Of a stretch of DNA of 64,000 bases, positions 29,701 through 42,450 are shown in pieces; within the stretch, counting starts at the first letter, position 1, and each line of letters begins with the position of its first letter. The notes beneath the pieces are model-generated. The model saw nothing but the letters and a program-made list of their open reading frames with translations. It ran no database searches and was not told the origin of the DNA. This stretch comes from Pratylenchus scribneri (Eukaryota > Nematoda > Chromadorea > Rhabditida > Pratylenchidae): assembly GCA_030063045.1 (NCBI GenBank), contig JAQSEB010000203.1, positions 682,001 through 746,000 on the forward strand. The letters are read 5' to 3'. A program made the translations under genes and the position numbers.

Positions 29701-32700
29701 TCACAAAATGACATAGTGGATTTATTGAAAATTTTTGCTATTTTAATTGAAAATATGTGAAAGGGATAAAACGCTTTCGATGTCGAATTTTTGCTAATAA
29801 ATTGCCAAAATTTCCCAAAATGATTAACAAATGTCCAAATTAAAGAAAATTTTAATAATTTATAAGATTTGAATTTGATCCATTGGAAAGTTTGGCTTTA
29901 AATTAGTCTAAAATTTCTTTAAATTGGTAATTTTTTCATTCATATTTATCATCTTTTAAGCTCTATTTTGCTTCCATTTTCCATATTATTTCCAACATTT
30001 AATTTCATTTCGTCTACTGTTTTACTTTTCCAGACATCAAAAGTGCAAAATTATATATTTTTCCATTTCCTCTTTTGCCTCTCTGCTAATGACTAATGGG
30101 TGAAAGTGCACCCCAATTCTCCCAATAAAGCTCATAAATCTCAAAAGTTCCATTTTGTATTTGGATTGGTCCCTTCCCCCTTTCTCAAATTAATCTTTCT
30201 CGCCGGGAAGCAATTTAAGCTTAAATGTGTGTAAATGTGAAGTGCACGTGTTCCCGGCCGGGATTGAGGCGATTAATTCGCCTTTCGTGAAATGGACCCA
30301 AATAGCTGAGTTGGGCATCAGCAGACTCAAACATACACAACACAGCCATCAACCGTAGAGGAAGGCAGTAGATCGGAGCACAAACATCGCCCTAAACAGC
30401 AGTCCAGCCCACAAAGAATCAATTCCAATCTTTCTTACTTTCGTAAGGGGGGCTCCTCCTTCGGGGGCGACGGGTCCATAGAACATCCGAAAACGTCGAG
30501 GACGACGCCCGCGGAAGAGCCCGAAACGAAGAATTTGATTCGATGTGAAGAGGAAGAAAAACGGCGCGACGACAATTGTTTGGTTCACCGCCGTCAACCC
30601 TTCCTCGGGGTGTAATGAAGGAAGAAGGGAAGAAGGAAGGACAGGTTCCCTACAATTTCCCCATACGGTTTTTCTTCTTCCTCTTCCGCCGTCGTCGTCG
30701 TCTTCGTCGTTTGTTGCGCTCGACGCGGGGTTCTCTCCATTATTCCGCGCTCTCATATTTTTGGTCTCTCCGTCCTTTCCCTTCCCTTCTTTCCATTAAA
30801 CCCTTCTTCCTTCTTCTCCGGAGTTCTTCCTTCTTCCTCCGGGTCCTACACAAAAGAGGACATAATCGTAAATAAAATACGATGCGATGAATGCGATTGC
30901 GGGGCGACGACCATCGTCAAAGGACGACATGTGACTGTTTTGCCTTTGGGGATGGACCCAAAATGGAAGGGAAGAGGGGAAGAAGGGAAGGCCACGATTG
31001 GAAGGGTCCGCGGTCGATCAACCAACACACACACCAACCAAAAGAGGAGGACATTGTAAGGAAAGGATGTTTTGTGTTGTTCTCGAGGGGCAACATTTGT
31101 TGGTTTTGGGTTTTGTCTCATCTTTTTTCGTCTCTCTCTGCTGTTTATCAGCAATTTCGGCTCTCTTCCCTTCCCTATGCGCCCGAAGAGCAAAGGTATT
31201 GGCGGCGAAATAAGCCCGGGGAAGAATTTTTGGCCTCTCGCCTCCTCCTATTTTGTGGCCTTCCCTTCCTTTTGACATATGGTTCCGCGTCCCGCCGGAC
31301 GCGGATCATTTTAAAGAAAAAGGGAAGAGGAGGAGTTCACGTGCATTTCAACAGAGCTATTTTAATGAATGGACCCAAATTGAAGAGTGAGAGCGGACGG
31401 TGGAGTGGACCCAAAAATGTAGTGGTGGCCTTATGTTGATGGAGTGAAGCAGGGAAAGGGACACCACTTCCACAATAAAGAGAAGGAAAGGAAGAGAAGG
31501 GCACTCCCAAAATTGGAGAAGGTCGAATTGGAAGAGAGGAATTAGGCAATTAAGCCGATTGGGAATAGAGAGCCTTTAAGCCTTTTAAGGGATTTATGGT
31601 TTAATCCTTCCCTATAGGCCATCCAATGAGGATGAGGAGACGAGAAAGCTTTATTAGGCTTTAAGTGGCCGTCAATCCGCCAAACTTTTCTTATAGGTAC
31701 CGTATTATTTCTATTAATAGCCCCAGGGCTATTAATTTTCAGACTTTCTGGAGGTGGTTTCTAATAGAGAGGAATAGAACAAATACGGTATATAAGGAAG
31801 AACCATCATTTCAATGTTCCCTAGCCCCAGCCAAAAGTGGGGGAAAACGATATGTTAATTGAGTGGAGCAACGTGTTTCAACGAAACCATTTTCCATTAT
31901 TGCCTAAAATATGGTCAGATTAGTTGCTGAAAGTGGGCTCCCAATGTTGGGGAAGATGCATGACTGATGATTGGCCGCGCCAACAAAAAAAAGTTCGCCT
32001 CCCTCCCTAAAAGGGTCCGGGCGCTCCCAATAGAAATATGGAGGGGAAAGGCAACGCAACATGGCGTTTTTTGCCTCTTTCATCATTGTTTGGACTTCTG
32101 TTGCTGTTGGCTGATCGGCTGGCGCATTTTTCATTGAAATGATGAAATGGAAGGAATATTCTCTTTCGCTGTGATTTGTGGAAGGAAACCCCCTCTTTTC
32201 CTATGAAAATGATCGGCTGATCGGCAGCCGCAAATTTGGGGGAATTGATGAGAAATGGAAACGGTAATTTTTTGTTGATGATGATTGGGTAATTTAGAAA
32301 GAGGGAAAACCCATAATTTGGAAGGAGAATTTCGGAAGGAGATTTGAACAAAATGTAAAATGATTGGATAATTGAAAGGAGAAAAAATGGAATATGATCG
32401 GATTATTTTTGTGAATTATGGATTTCGAACTGATTTTGATGGATTATTTTGTACCATTATTTAGATAGAGGAGTTTTTGAAGAATATGATTGGAAAAATG
32501 AAAGAACAAGATTGGAATTGTTTTAAATTTTTTGGAAAATTTTTTAAATTAAAAGGCATTTTTGAATGAATTTTAATGAATTTTATTTTGTGAAATTTAT
32601 GGGAAATTTTGAAGCCAATTTTATGGCAATAATTTTGCATGAATTTTAAACTCAAAAATAATACAAAATTTAGTCAAAATAAAGATTAAAAGAACATAAA

Positions 32701-35700
32701 AATTATAAAAAATTGAATTAAAATCCATTCAAAAAATTTTTCATTTTTTCAAAAAACATTTGAAAAATACTCACTCGAATATGATTTCGTGCCCGGGTCA
32801 ACAGCGACAATGTGGTGTCCCGATGCGAATCCGATTCGGGTGGCAACACCGATTTCAATGCTTCCAAATGGCCGCGCAAATTTGCCCGGCGATTTTTCTC
32901 CAATTCATTGTGGGCGGCTCTGAAATAAATATTAAATTGATTTTATTTAAATATTAATTATTTTCGAATATTTTTTTCAATTTTTGCTGTTTCCATTTTC
33001 ATATTATATTTCAATTTTCAAACCAATTTAATTTTAATTAAATATTTTATCAATTTATTTCCAATTTTTGGCCATTTCCAAGCTTTATTTCCAAAGCAAT
33101 TTCCCCCATTTTTAAGCCTTTGCAAATTGCGCAATACGCAATTTTGGTTAATTTTTTTCTTTCATTTCTGATCTTTTGACGTCAAATGTGGGCACCGTAA
33201 TTCCTTCATGCAGTATTCCACGTATTCCTTCTTCCTTTATGTGTTCTTTGAGCAAGCGCGCTTTCCTCAAGTGCAACCATCCAAAGTCCACACATTTTGG
33301 ACATGGATCTTGGACCCACATGTCATATGGGGTTATAACATTATAAGGAAAATAATATTGGGATGGATTTCATGGAAAATCCCTGGGAGATAGAAGTCAA
33401 TTGAAAACATTTTGCGGAAATGTTTGTAACAAAATAAGACTTTTATGCCATTGGATTAAGCTCTTTTTATAGAGCATCTTAATATCAAAATGATTGAACC
33501 AAAACATAATTGATGTTATAATCAGAAAACGAAAAAAAACCGCCTAATTTTGGCCTATTTTGTTTGCTACATTTTGGTCAGAAATTATTGCTTAATTTCT
33601 CATAAAATCCACTAACAATGTAAATCCAAAACACACATGTATCATGAGTGCCTTCTGCCTTTGTTCGCCATAAAATCACGCTTACAATTATTTGCATTTA
33701 TTTCTGCCCTTTTTTCCACAAATGGGAATGCACTTTTCAGTTCACCCACAATTCCCATTTAAACATTGAAAGTCCATTTCCCAGGAATTGTCCCCGGCAC
33801 ATTTCCATTCCAAAATCCCCCATGACTTTTTTCATAATTTTCCTCATTTTTTTTTGCAAATTTTAATGGTCCCCATTCCTTTCTGAACACTGATGAAAAA
33901 ATGTGGCCTTCGACCAAAAATGGGAAAGTGGGAGAGAGCATTAAAAAAAGCCACATGACTTTGATTGGTGCACGTGAATTTACGGGAATGAATGGAAGGG
34001 GCGAACGACGACAGTGGACTATGAACCCTGCGCAGGGTTGCCAGAATGTCCCCCCACGGGGGGCATTTGCCCCCTTTTTGAGATTTTGCCCCCTTTTGTG
34101 CCCCCCGAGCCGAGTTGCCCCCCAAATGCCCCCTTTTTAAAATTTTGTCATTTTTTCCCTTTTTTATTATTTTTTGGTCTAACTTTTCGCTGCGCGGCAA
34201 ATTTTTGGTCTAATTTTTCGCTGCGCGGCAAATTTTTGGTCTAGTTTTTCGCTGCGCGGCCATTATTGGAAAAATGTTTGCATTTTTGGCACTTTTTAAA
34301 AATGCCCCCCAAAATGCCCCCTTTTTTACTGAAAATGCCCCCCAAATGCCCCCCTTTTTTTTCCAAAATGCCCCCCAAAGTAAAAATCCATCTGGCAACC
34401 CTGACCCTGCGCCTTCTTCCACATTTTAAATACCATTTTCCTCCCACCATCAACAAAAAAGGCGGTGGCGGCGGTTTTGTGTGGAGACCCTCGAGGGAGG
34501 AATTAAATGAATGCATGTGTTGTGATGATTGGCTAGAGGCATTTTTCTTCTTGTGATTCGACCATATTTGGGGGAATGCGGTTTATGTTATGATTATGGA
34601 GAAATTTGAATGGCAAAAAAAGATGAATATTCTATTTGTTTATTTAGTTCGGTGGATGCAAATTTACAAATTCATTTTGTTTTTAATTTTGTTAATTTTT
34701 TCCTTTTGGATAGGCCTCCTATAGGCTACCATCTAAGGATGTTGATTTATTCAATTTTATCAGGATTATTATTGTCCAGCTAATTGGAAGTTGAACTTTT
34801 TGGTCTTTTGAATTAGGAAAAACTCTTGCGAAAAGAAAAATGTTATTAATTCCAAAAGATGGCAAAGAGTTGTTGCATTTAAAGATTTGAAAATATGTAA
34901 TAATTTGATTGAAAATTTGATGAGTTTTTTGATATTTTTTTGATAAAATCAAATTAAAATGCTTCAATTTACATATTCTTTTTCTATTTTTATCCATTGA
35001 ATTACTGCAAAAAAATATTATCCAAAATTTTTGCACATGCAAATAAAATTAATTCTTGGAATATTCACAAAAAAGTGTTTTTGTTGAACCCAATTTGATG
35101 AGATATTTTCGGGTTGGCAACAGGTGAAAATGAAAATATTATTAATTTATTCACATTTATGACGAGGGAAATTGATGATATTTTTTTTTATTACCCACAT
35201 TTTTGTCTATTTTTGGATTATTTGAAAAAATGGAAAATTTATGTTTTTTTTTTTGCAACTTTTGAGAATTTTTACCATTTTTATTTGCAAATTCTGTTCA
35301 ATAGTCATTGGAATTATATGGAAAAATGCTTCATCGACGCCTACGTTTTCGCCCCAACAAAAATAAATAATCCATCATATCCGTTCCCTTCAGCCATTTT
35401 TCCCATTTATACATAGAGGAATGTCATTTTTTGCAAAAAAGGCGACGCAATTCCACAGACCGTGGATGGTATGCATGCAAATTGCGCAAAGTGAACTAAT
35501 AATAAAATTTTGCGACAAAGTGGCAAAAAAGCAAAGAGTGCAAATGCGCAAAAATCCTTTTGAGGCTTTCTCTCTTGAAAGCATGGATTCTCCTGTGCTT
35601 TTGACTATTTGATGAAATTTTATGGCGAAAAAGCCAAAAGTACCCCCTAGGATAAATGAGATGTTCTATTTTTGTGTGGATTTTAAGGATTATTTCCTCG

Positions 35701-38700
35701 TGATGAACAAAGATCACACAAATAAAGTGGAAACAAAGTTTTGAGGATTTTAAAAATGTCAGAAAATATTTTTTAATTTTGTACTTTCTAATTTACATCC
35801 AATATATAAATTTAATAGAATTAAAATTTCCATAAATTCTATAAATTCTTCAAATATTTTCCAACTTTTCTTATCTTTGAACAATTAAATTAATTCCAAG
35901 AAATTCGGACTATTTTTCTTGCATTTGTTTTTCACATAGATCCATGTTTTTTTTTCTCAAAAATTATTTGCGCACTTTTTCACTCAATTCTAATGAAGCC
36001 GACCCTCTGCTGTTTACGTGGAAAATATGGACCAAAAATATTTACATTTAATCATTCATCACATTTTGCCCTTTGGGAACATATTCCCGTTAAATAACAT
36101 TTTAAAATTGGCTCAAAGTCCATAATGGCTAACAACAATTTTGGGGAGGACAAACATCGATGTACGTGTACGGGCTTTGCCATTTTTGCCGCCCTCTCAC
36201 TTTATTCCGTCCCTTTTTGTGCCTTCCTTATTAATTCCCCAAATGTGACCAATGCCGCGGATGCCGCCATCGTCAATTGCCGAATGCCACCAGCAGTCAG
36301 TCAATTGTCCCATGCTTTGTTCGGGTAAAAGCGTGCCAGTCACAGATGGGTCACCCTCGCCGGACGGCAAAAAACGAGAAAAACAACGAACACAAATCCT
36401 CCCTTCCTTTTATGGAGAATGGAAGAATTCTGGCAAATTTGGTGGAAAATGCGGAAGTGTTTTTTTAGTCGGGGAAAACAAGAAGGAAACAAAAGAATGG
36501 TTCCAGCACTTTTTTGCAAAAAACCACAAAAGAATGAAAGGGAAAATTGTGAAGGAAGTATTTTACTAGAGAAAAACTTAAATTGGAACATAGTAAAAGT
36601 ACAACTATAAAAACCGGAAGGAAAAATTAATTGGATGTCAAAAAATGGCGAAAAATGCCATTGGCACAGATGAACTTTGTGTGCAAAAATGCGAAAAATT
36701 CACTCTATATTTTCTATCATCAAAATTTTTTTCTTTGCTTTTTTCTTCGTCAATTCGTCACGCTTTCAAACAAAAATGCGCACACAAACACACACATGAT
36801 GTTCAGTTCAAAGTCCATCAATGTGCTACCATATTTGGCTGCTGGCTGACTGTTGATTTGATTGAATTGATTTGGTTTTTTGATTGAAATTGGAGGGGTT
36901 TCGCCTTTCTCTACGGCCTTTTAGCCCTCGTGAGTTGGTTTTGTTACCCTAATTTTCCTTCCAAATCAGCCAACAATGTTGCGAACGACTTGAAAATGGA
37001 GCCAAAATTGAATAACAAACTAATGGATTTCTATTTTTTTTTACTATTTTTGTTGGAATTTTAACAAAAAATGTCAAAATTCCATTGAGAATACCCCCAA
37101 AAATTATTCTATTTGCCCTTTTTTCGTATGTATTCATTCAACCACGACAATTTCCCTTAGGGCTTTCTCCAGCCAGCAGTCGTCGCCACATTTCCTGCCC
37201 AAAATTGTCTAAACAACCCCAACTAGCCAGTCCTCAAAAAGCATGTCTCATACCGCCAGTCGACACAACAACCACCCAATTCTCCTTTCAATGTTCTATT
37301 CTTTGTCTCTCTAATAAAGGCGGAGAGGAGGGAATCACACGCCATCCATTCCAGCCTTCTACCAACCAACTTTATGAGCAATTCTCCTCGCCGCCCAATT
37401 TTTATTCAGCGGCGGCGCTCGCCCCGTAGGGCGCTGGCATCACCACATTTTCTTGTCTTTCCCCTCACATACAAACATTTTGCAGCCCCAAAGGGCTATG
37501 CGGGGCTCGCTGAAAAGAGCACACACACACACACACACATAAACAGTCACACGGGACAAATGATGGTGGTGGGGAAATGGGCGAATGTGTTGGCGGGGCC
37601 GCCTGACTCGTGAGCTGACTGTGGGCCGGGGGGCAATCCCCGCCACATTCACATGCACCCATTCAACCAACCAACAGCAAACCACCCCACACACACATAT
37701 TCACACAACCCCATGGGTGTACTATGGACCCTGGGCGCCTGCTGCCCTCCCCCTCGCCACTTGTTTGGAAATGGCGAATGAATGGGGGAGGGGAAGGGGG
37801 ATGACTGGATTGAAGGGAAGGAATTGGCGATGGGCGCGCGGCTGTGCTGCCCAAATTGCCTTCACAGAGGCAGAAAGAATTTTTGTGTTGGGGGATTTAT
37901 GATGTGATGAGGGAAGAGAAGCTAGAAAAGTGTATGCCGGCGGACCATTTGCCTCGCGCCCATCAACAAATGGTCGGTTGAGTGGTGCGGCCGTTGGTTG
38001 GCTCCCAATCCCAATCCACTGGATGATGGATTCACGTGCTCAGACTGAGCGCCCCCGTGCGGTGCACGTGCAGCGGCACGGACCCGGCTCCCCTCCTTGT
38101 GCTTCCTTCTTGAAAATGGGTGGAAGAAGGCACACAAAAATATTTTCGCCGTCGCCGTTTGTGGCGGGATGAAAGTCCTTGGCGGCTTCCTTCCTTCTTT
38201 TGTGTGTGCCCCAAAGGAGGTGGGGGAATGTCAGGGCGGTCTGCTGAGAGCCCCCAACCTCTATTCTCGTGCTTATGTTAGCTTCAATGTGGCCAATGGC
38301 CCGAATTGGATGAGGGGAAGACGAAAATAGAAAGCAAAATGTGTAGAGGGGAAAAATGGGCCACAAACGACTTTGGGAGCGCGGAAAATGGGAGGAAATT
38401 CCAGGAAAGTGCCAGCCTATATTGGGTGATGAAAAATATGCCGTAAATCCAAAAATGGGAATGGGGCACAAATTGGAATGTGGAAGTAGGATCATGTAGG
38501 GAAAAATTGGAACGAAATATTTTTGTGTTGTTTTCAAAAATGCCAAATTTAGCATACATAGAAATGCGCGCGCAAATTGCCTTTTCACATTTGTATTTGT
38601 GTGTTTTGGAATATAAAAAAATGTGCCCAATTTTTTGCAGCATAGACTTGTCAAACTTTTTGCCACTGCAAAAACTTAATTAAGCGACCAACGATGAAGG

Positions 38701-39621
38701 CGGAGTGGAAGGATTTGCAGTTTTTGAGACAGTGCGCGCGAGCCATTCACGTGACTCAAATTTGTTGGCATGTGATTAAGCCATGGAGAAAGGGGGGATT
38801 AGACTGTACTAATGAGGGTACTAATGCACAAAAAGTTAATGTAAGGTTTTTGTATGGCAATTAAGGTGGAAAATGTGCCATCAAATGTGGCTACCAATTT
38901 ATGGGGAAAAAGTTGGGAATTTTGAGTTTTGGCGCATGGAAAGAGCAATTTTTAATTTTTTGGAATTTTTTGATATTTTTCACAAATGCCCACCTGCTTT
39001 GACGGCTTCCGCTCACGCGTCGACTACCACCATTTCCACCGTTGTTGCCACTTTGCGAATGAGCCGAACTGCTTGCCGAGGACGAAGCCCGAACAATGTT
39101 CACCGTGGTGGATTGTTGGACTTGTTGATGATGATGGGTTGCGGAAGTTGTTGGCAACATTCCGCCAGCGGTGGGATTGGCCAATGCCAACAAATGACTA
39201 TTGGTGGTGTCCGGTGAATGGGGGGCGGAAGAGGCCGCCGAAATTGGTGAACTTCGGCGACTTGACCCGGTGGAATTTGGTGCCACATAAGCGGCTGAGA
39301 CAATTGCATCTGTAAAAGGGGTGGCCCGAATTTTGGAGGCCAATATTCGCTCTTGGTAGTCCTCTGAATTTGGGGATTGAATTTGGCACCAAAATGGAGG
39401 AATTTACCGCCTAATTTGGCGATTTGAATTTGGGAAGGTGATGTGGAAGCCGCCATTGGGCCAGCAGCCAACAACAAATTGTTGGCAACCGCCCGTTGTT
39501 CCATCAGCTTTGCCGCTCGAATCAACTGTTCCAAAGTGCCAGCAGCGGCCACCGCAACATGTTGTTGTTGTTGCTGTTGTTGGCTTTGTTGTTGTTGGGC
39601 AATGATCAATGAGTTCAACAT
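26765..39621 (-). CDS. mdl-1: MAD/MXD-type bHLH-leucine-zipper repressor (mdl-1-like)
   Basis: Four exons on the minus strand: 39408-39621, 38994-39363, 32775-32919 and 26765-27202. Phases close exactly, giving 388 aa. Residues about 8-20 are a poly-Gln tract. TLEQLIRAAKLMEQRA near residue 29 resembles the Sin3-interacting helix of MAD proteins. Exon 2 is Ser/Ala/His/Gly-rich linker. Exon 3 is the bHLH: AHNELEKNRRANLRGHLEAL, then DTTLSLLTRARNHIR, with the His-Glu-Arg (H, E, R) E-box contacts of the MYC/MAX/MAD class. Exon 4 starts with the zipper (FIKEQKCGLAERRAALLAEH) and an acidic tail. MAD proteins pair with MAX at CACGTG and repress through Sin3. Introns 2 and 3 are 6.1 and 5.6 kb, unusually long here, and host several MITEs. 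MNT is the alternative family; the C-terminus is too divergent to decide. Confidence 0.86.
27203..32774 (-). other. intron 3 of the MAD-like gene
   Basis: 5.6 kb between the bHLH exon and the zipper exon. It contains three CACGTG sites, a GC-rich block at about 30340-31450 with only compositional frames, a 93-bp TACCGTA MITE (31698-31790) and a small perfect hairpin at about 29606-29636 (AAATGTGTGGGT...ACCCACACATTT). No separate gene is supported. Confidence 0.6.
31698..31790. mobile_element. 93-bp TACCGTA MITE
   Basis: Termini TACCGTATT...AATACGGTA; the interior contains CTATTAATAGCCCC, a diverged form of the CTATTAGTAACCCC seen in the family members at 23271 and 46411. Located in intron 3 of the MAD-like gene. 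Confidence 0.65.
32920..38993 (-). other. intron 2 of the MAD-like gene
   Basis: 6.1 kb with four CACGTG sites, the hAT-like element, a (CA)n microsatellite at 37519-37542 and an interspersed repeat near 33465-33590. That repeat recurs, diverged, near 41565-41690 (AATATCAAAATGATTG, then TTTGGCCTATTTT). No separate gene is supported; frames here are compositional. Confidence 0.6.
34033..34403. mobile_element. hAT-like nonautonomous element (371 bp)
   Basis: TIRs CAGGGTTGCCAGA / TCTGGCAACCCTG (13 bp, perfect) are flanked by a perfect 8-bp duplication ACCCTGCG (34025-34032 and 34404-34411). Both are hAT hallmarks. The interior has inverted ATGCCCCC-rich arms and three tandem copies of a ~31-bp unit with TTTTTCGCTGCGCGGC at 34180-34262. 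It lies in intron 2 of the MAD-like gene. No transposase. Confidence 0.85.
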
Positions 39622-42112
39622 TTTTGGCGAATTTTAGCAGAAATTGAAGGATTTTTTGTGAGAATTTGAGAGTTCTTTTTTATTTGGGCTACAAATTTAA
39701 ATAGGTAATCGGGTATGGGCGGTTTAATTTGGGTGGTAAACAAAAGTGCAACAAATGTGCAAAAACTGGACGGATTGGAAAAATTTGGCCCATAACCCGA
39801 GGGACAAAAAGTGTCAACCAAAGGAATAAAGCTAGGTACAATTTAACACTTGACCCAGCTGGATTTTGTGGCCAAAATCGGAAAAATTTCAGGTCATAAA
39901 AAATTGCTAATAAATTTGTCCAGACATTTACATAAAATTAGCACAAAATTCCATGGAGTGCAAATTCCCCCTTGAAAGGAATGAAAAATGGAAGGGGAGG
40001 TAAACAAGAAAAAATTTTGGAATTGAAAAAGGAGGAAGAAAAAAATAGAACAAAATGTGGAATATATGTTGGGGAATGACGGGGTATGGGAATGAGGCGA
40101 CGACGACGACGGCCGATTCGGGTGTGGGGGAAGGACTTTGGGGGGTCGTGGCGGGCAATTGAAGGCAAATGTGGGGGGAAATATGTGGGAATGGGGAACA
40201 AGGGAAGGAAGGGAATGGGCGGGCTTTTTTAGGGAGGTTATGTAGACACACAAATATATTCGTGTGAAAAGAAAGTGGGAGGAGGGAAGTTGGGCGTCAT
40301 CCCCGCCGGCAGCATTGGAGCCAAACCCCTCCCAGTCCCAAACATCACAGCCACCAAACAAAATGATGGCCATTGCCGGCTGGCAACAAGATATTTGGAT
40401 AGAGGAGGGAAAATGGGTGGGAATATTGGCGGGGAAGACCCCGAGGGACGCTCTCTGCTTGCTCTTTTGGGACAGCTTCGATGTGGTTGGCAGAGAAGCG
40501 AAATGGAGAGTCACTTCTATTTTCCTTTGTTATCTCTCCGCATTTTCATTCTTTTGAACTTGTTGGAGAGAAAAGGGGCGGGTCCTCCACTTGCTGCCAG
40601 CCAGCAAGGCGATCAAAATCAAAGTCCATGAAATTTGAATGACTAATTACTAAAATGACTTAAAATAACTAAGGGTTAATCAAATGAAAGTTAGTAAAAT
40701 TGGCTCATAGGCCAAAGAATTGCTGAACGCCTGCTGAAGATCACGCCTCAAGGCATTATAATTATCACGAAAAAAATGGGATCAGCAGTGCCCAAAAATA
40801 GATGGAATACATTAATGATGAGTAAAAAAGCCTAAATGAGTGCAAAAAGTGAGAATGATTTTCAGTTTGATAGAAAAAAGCTGGAATAGAAATCGGGAAT
40901 ACTTTATTATAAAGCTTATTGTTAAGCGAAATTTGTAGCGCGAAAGTTGCGACCCTCATCAAAAACGAAATTTGTAGCCCAATATCCATCCTCTGACGAG
41001 ATCTAAAGCCTAGCCTAAATCCTAAAGACCCATCCTCCGAGCACTTTAATTTTAGCCCTAAATTTTATAATTATATTTGTTAGTTTTGGTAAGGGCCACA
41101 ATAAATTCGGAGACACAAATTTCGATACACAGAAATAAACAGGGAATGAATTTTGAAAGAGCCAGTAGAAATTGGCTTCTTTTAATTTCTCTTTAAATTT
41201 TTTAAATGTCATTATAAAAGTGTAAAATATTGAATGGAATTTGAATTATTCCTAAAAGTGTAATTTTGAAAATGGAATTTGCTCAAATTGTCGGAAATGC
41301 ATAAATATTCTCTGCATTTGCGAATTTAATTGGTAAAAAATGTGAAAAAATTTAATTATAGGAACAATTATTATATTAATGAGTAATTATAAATTAAGTA
41401 TTATATTTAAGGGCAAGGAGCTATAATAAAGAAAAATTCCTTTTATTGTTAATTAATTGCAGAAATATATTTGGAAGGCTTTAATTAAAAATTTTGTGCA
41501 TTGGCCAAACTTTAAAGCTATTATTAGAAAATGTAAACCATTCGGATGAGTATTTCTATTTCTATAGAACATTCTAATATCAAAATGATTGGAGCAAATA
41601 TAAATTGACAATAAAATTATGGCCAAAAAAAGAAAGAAAACTTCCCGAATTTGGCCTATTTTTGTTGCTTTTTGGACATAAATTATTCGAAATCAAAGCC
41701 ATTATTTATTTGTCTAAACAATTAGTCCCAAACTTATAGAAAATTTTGTTAAATTAATGCTAATATATTCGCCTTAAAACATTAAAATTTATTTTTTTCC
41801 ATAAAACTATTTTAACGGCCACAATTGGCAAATATAAATCCCAATTCTATTTGGGCCAACTCCGATTTTGAACTCAAATATTTATCTGTATGAGGAAATT
41901 GAATAAAATTACAAATTGGATTGCAAAATGCAAATAATATATCTCAGAATACCCTAATTTGAAGGCATTTGATCTTTTGTGCCAAAATTTTCCTTCAAGT
42001 GCGATCAAAGTGACAAAAATTTTTGGCAGGGTTGGAGGAGTCCGGGTCTTGCCCAAAGGTAATGAATAACTTTTTTCGCCAGCAAATTAATTGTTTCCTG
42101 AATTCTACAATA

Positions 42113-42282
42113 TATAATAAAGGCGAGTCCTAAATGATGGGCTTTAGGCCAGCTTCCGAAGTTCTATGATGGGTCTAAAAATGGAAATTATTTCTTGAGG
42201 GCATAAATTCAATTTAAAAAGCTTGCAATAAAGTTAGAACTTCAGAAGCTAGACTATCATTTAGGACTCGCCCTTATTATAC
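42113..42282. mobile_element. foldback MITE, GGCGAGTCC termini
   Basis: The two arms read TATAATAAAGGCGAGTCCTA and TAGGACTCGCCCTTATTATA and continue with matching CAGCTTCCGAAGTTCTA-like sequence. Weaker pairing extends outward to about 42099-42304. No coding capacity. Confidence 0.6.
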
Positions 42283-42335
42283 ATATTTTGTAGAAAAATT
42301 TCAGGAATCTATTCATCTGCTGCTCTCTAAAAAGT

Positions 42336-42450
42336 TACCGTATTTATTTTATTAGTGGCTCTGGGGCTACTAAATTTCAAAGACTCTCTAGAGAGGGCAA
42401 GAATGGAGCTTCTAATTAGAGACGGGTCTACTAATAGAAGAAATAGGGTA
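42336..42450. mobile_element. 115-bp TACCGTA-type MITE
   Basis: The left end TACCGTATTTATTTTATTAG pairs with a right end reading, inverted, TACCCTATTTCTTCTATTAG. The interior carries the CTCTAGAG block of the family. Diverged member of the group at 23271, 31698 and 46411. Confidence 0.6.

Noticed and set aside
30349..31440. Several 80-180 codon frames on both strands in MAD-like intron 3
   Set aside because: Overlapping frames in a GC-rich block, Arg/Phe/Ser-biased by composition, no recognisable motif.
36125..36328. 67-codon frame with a hydrophobic stretch in MAD-like intron 2
   Set aside because: Short, no signal-peptide-like start beyond composition, no partner exon or family.
39894..40514. 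206-codon minus-strand frame upstream of the MAD-like gene
   Set aside because: Pro/Phe/Ser-rich compositional frame, overlapped by other open frames; no domain.
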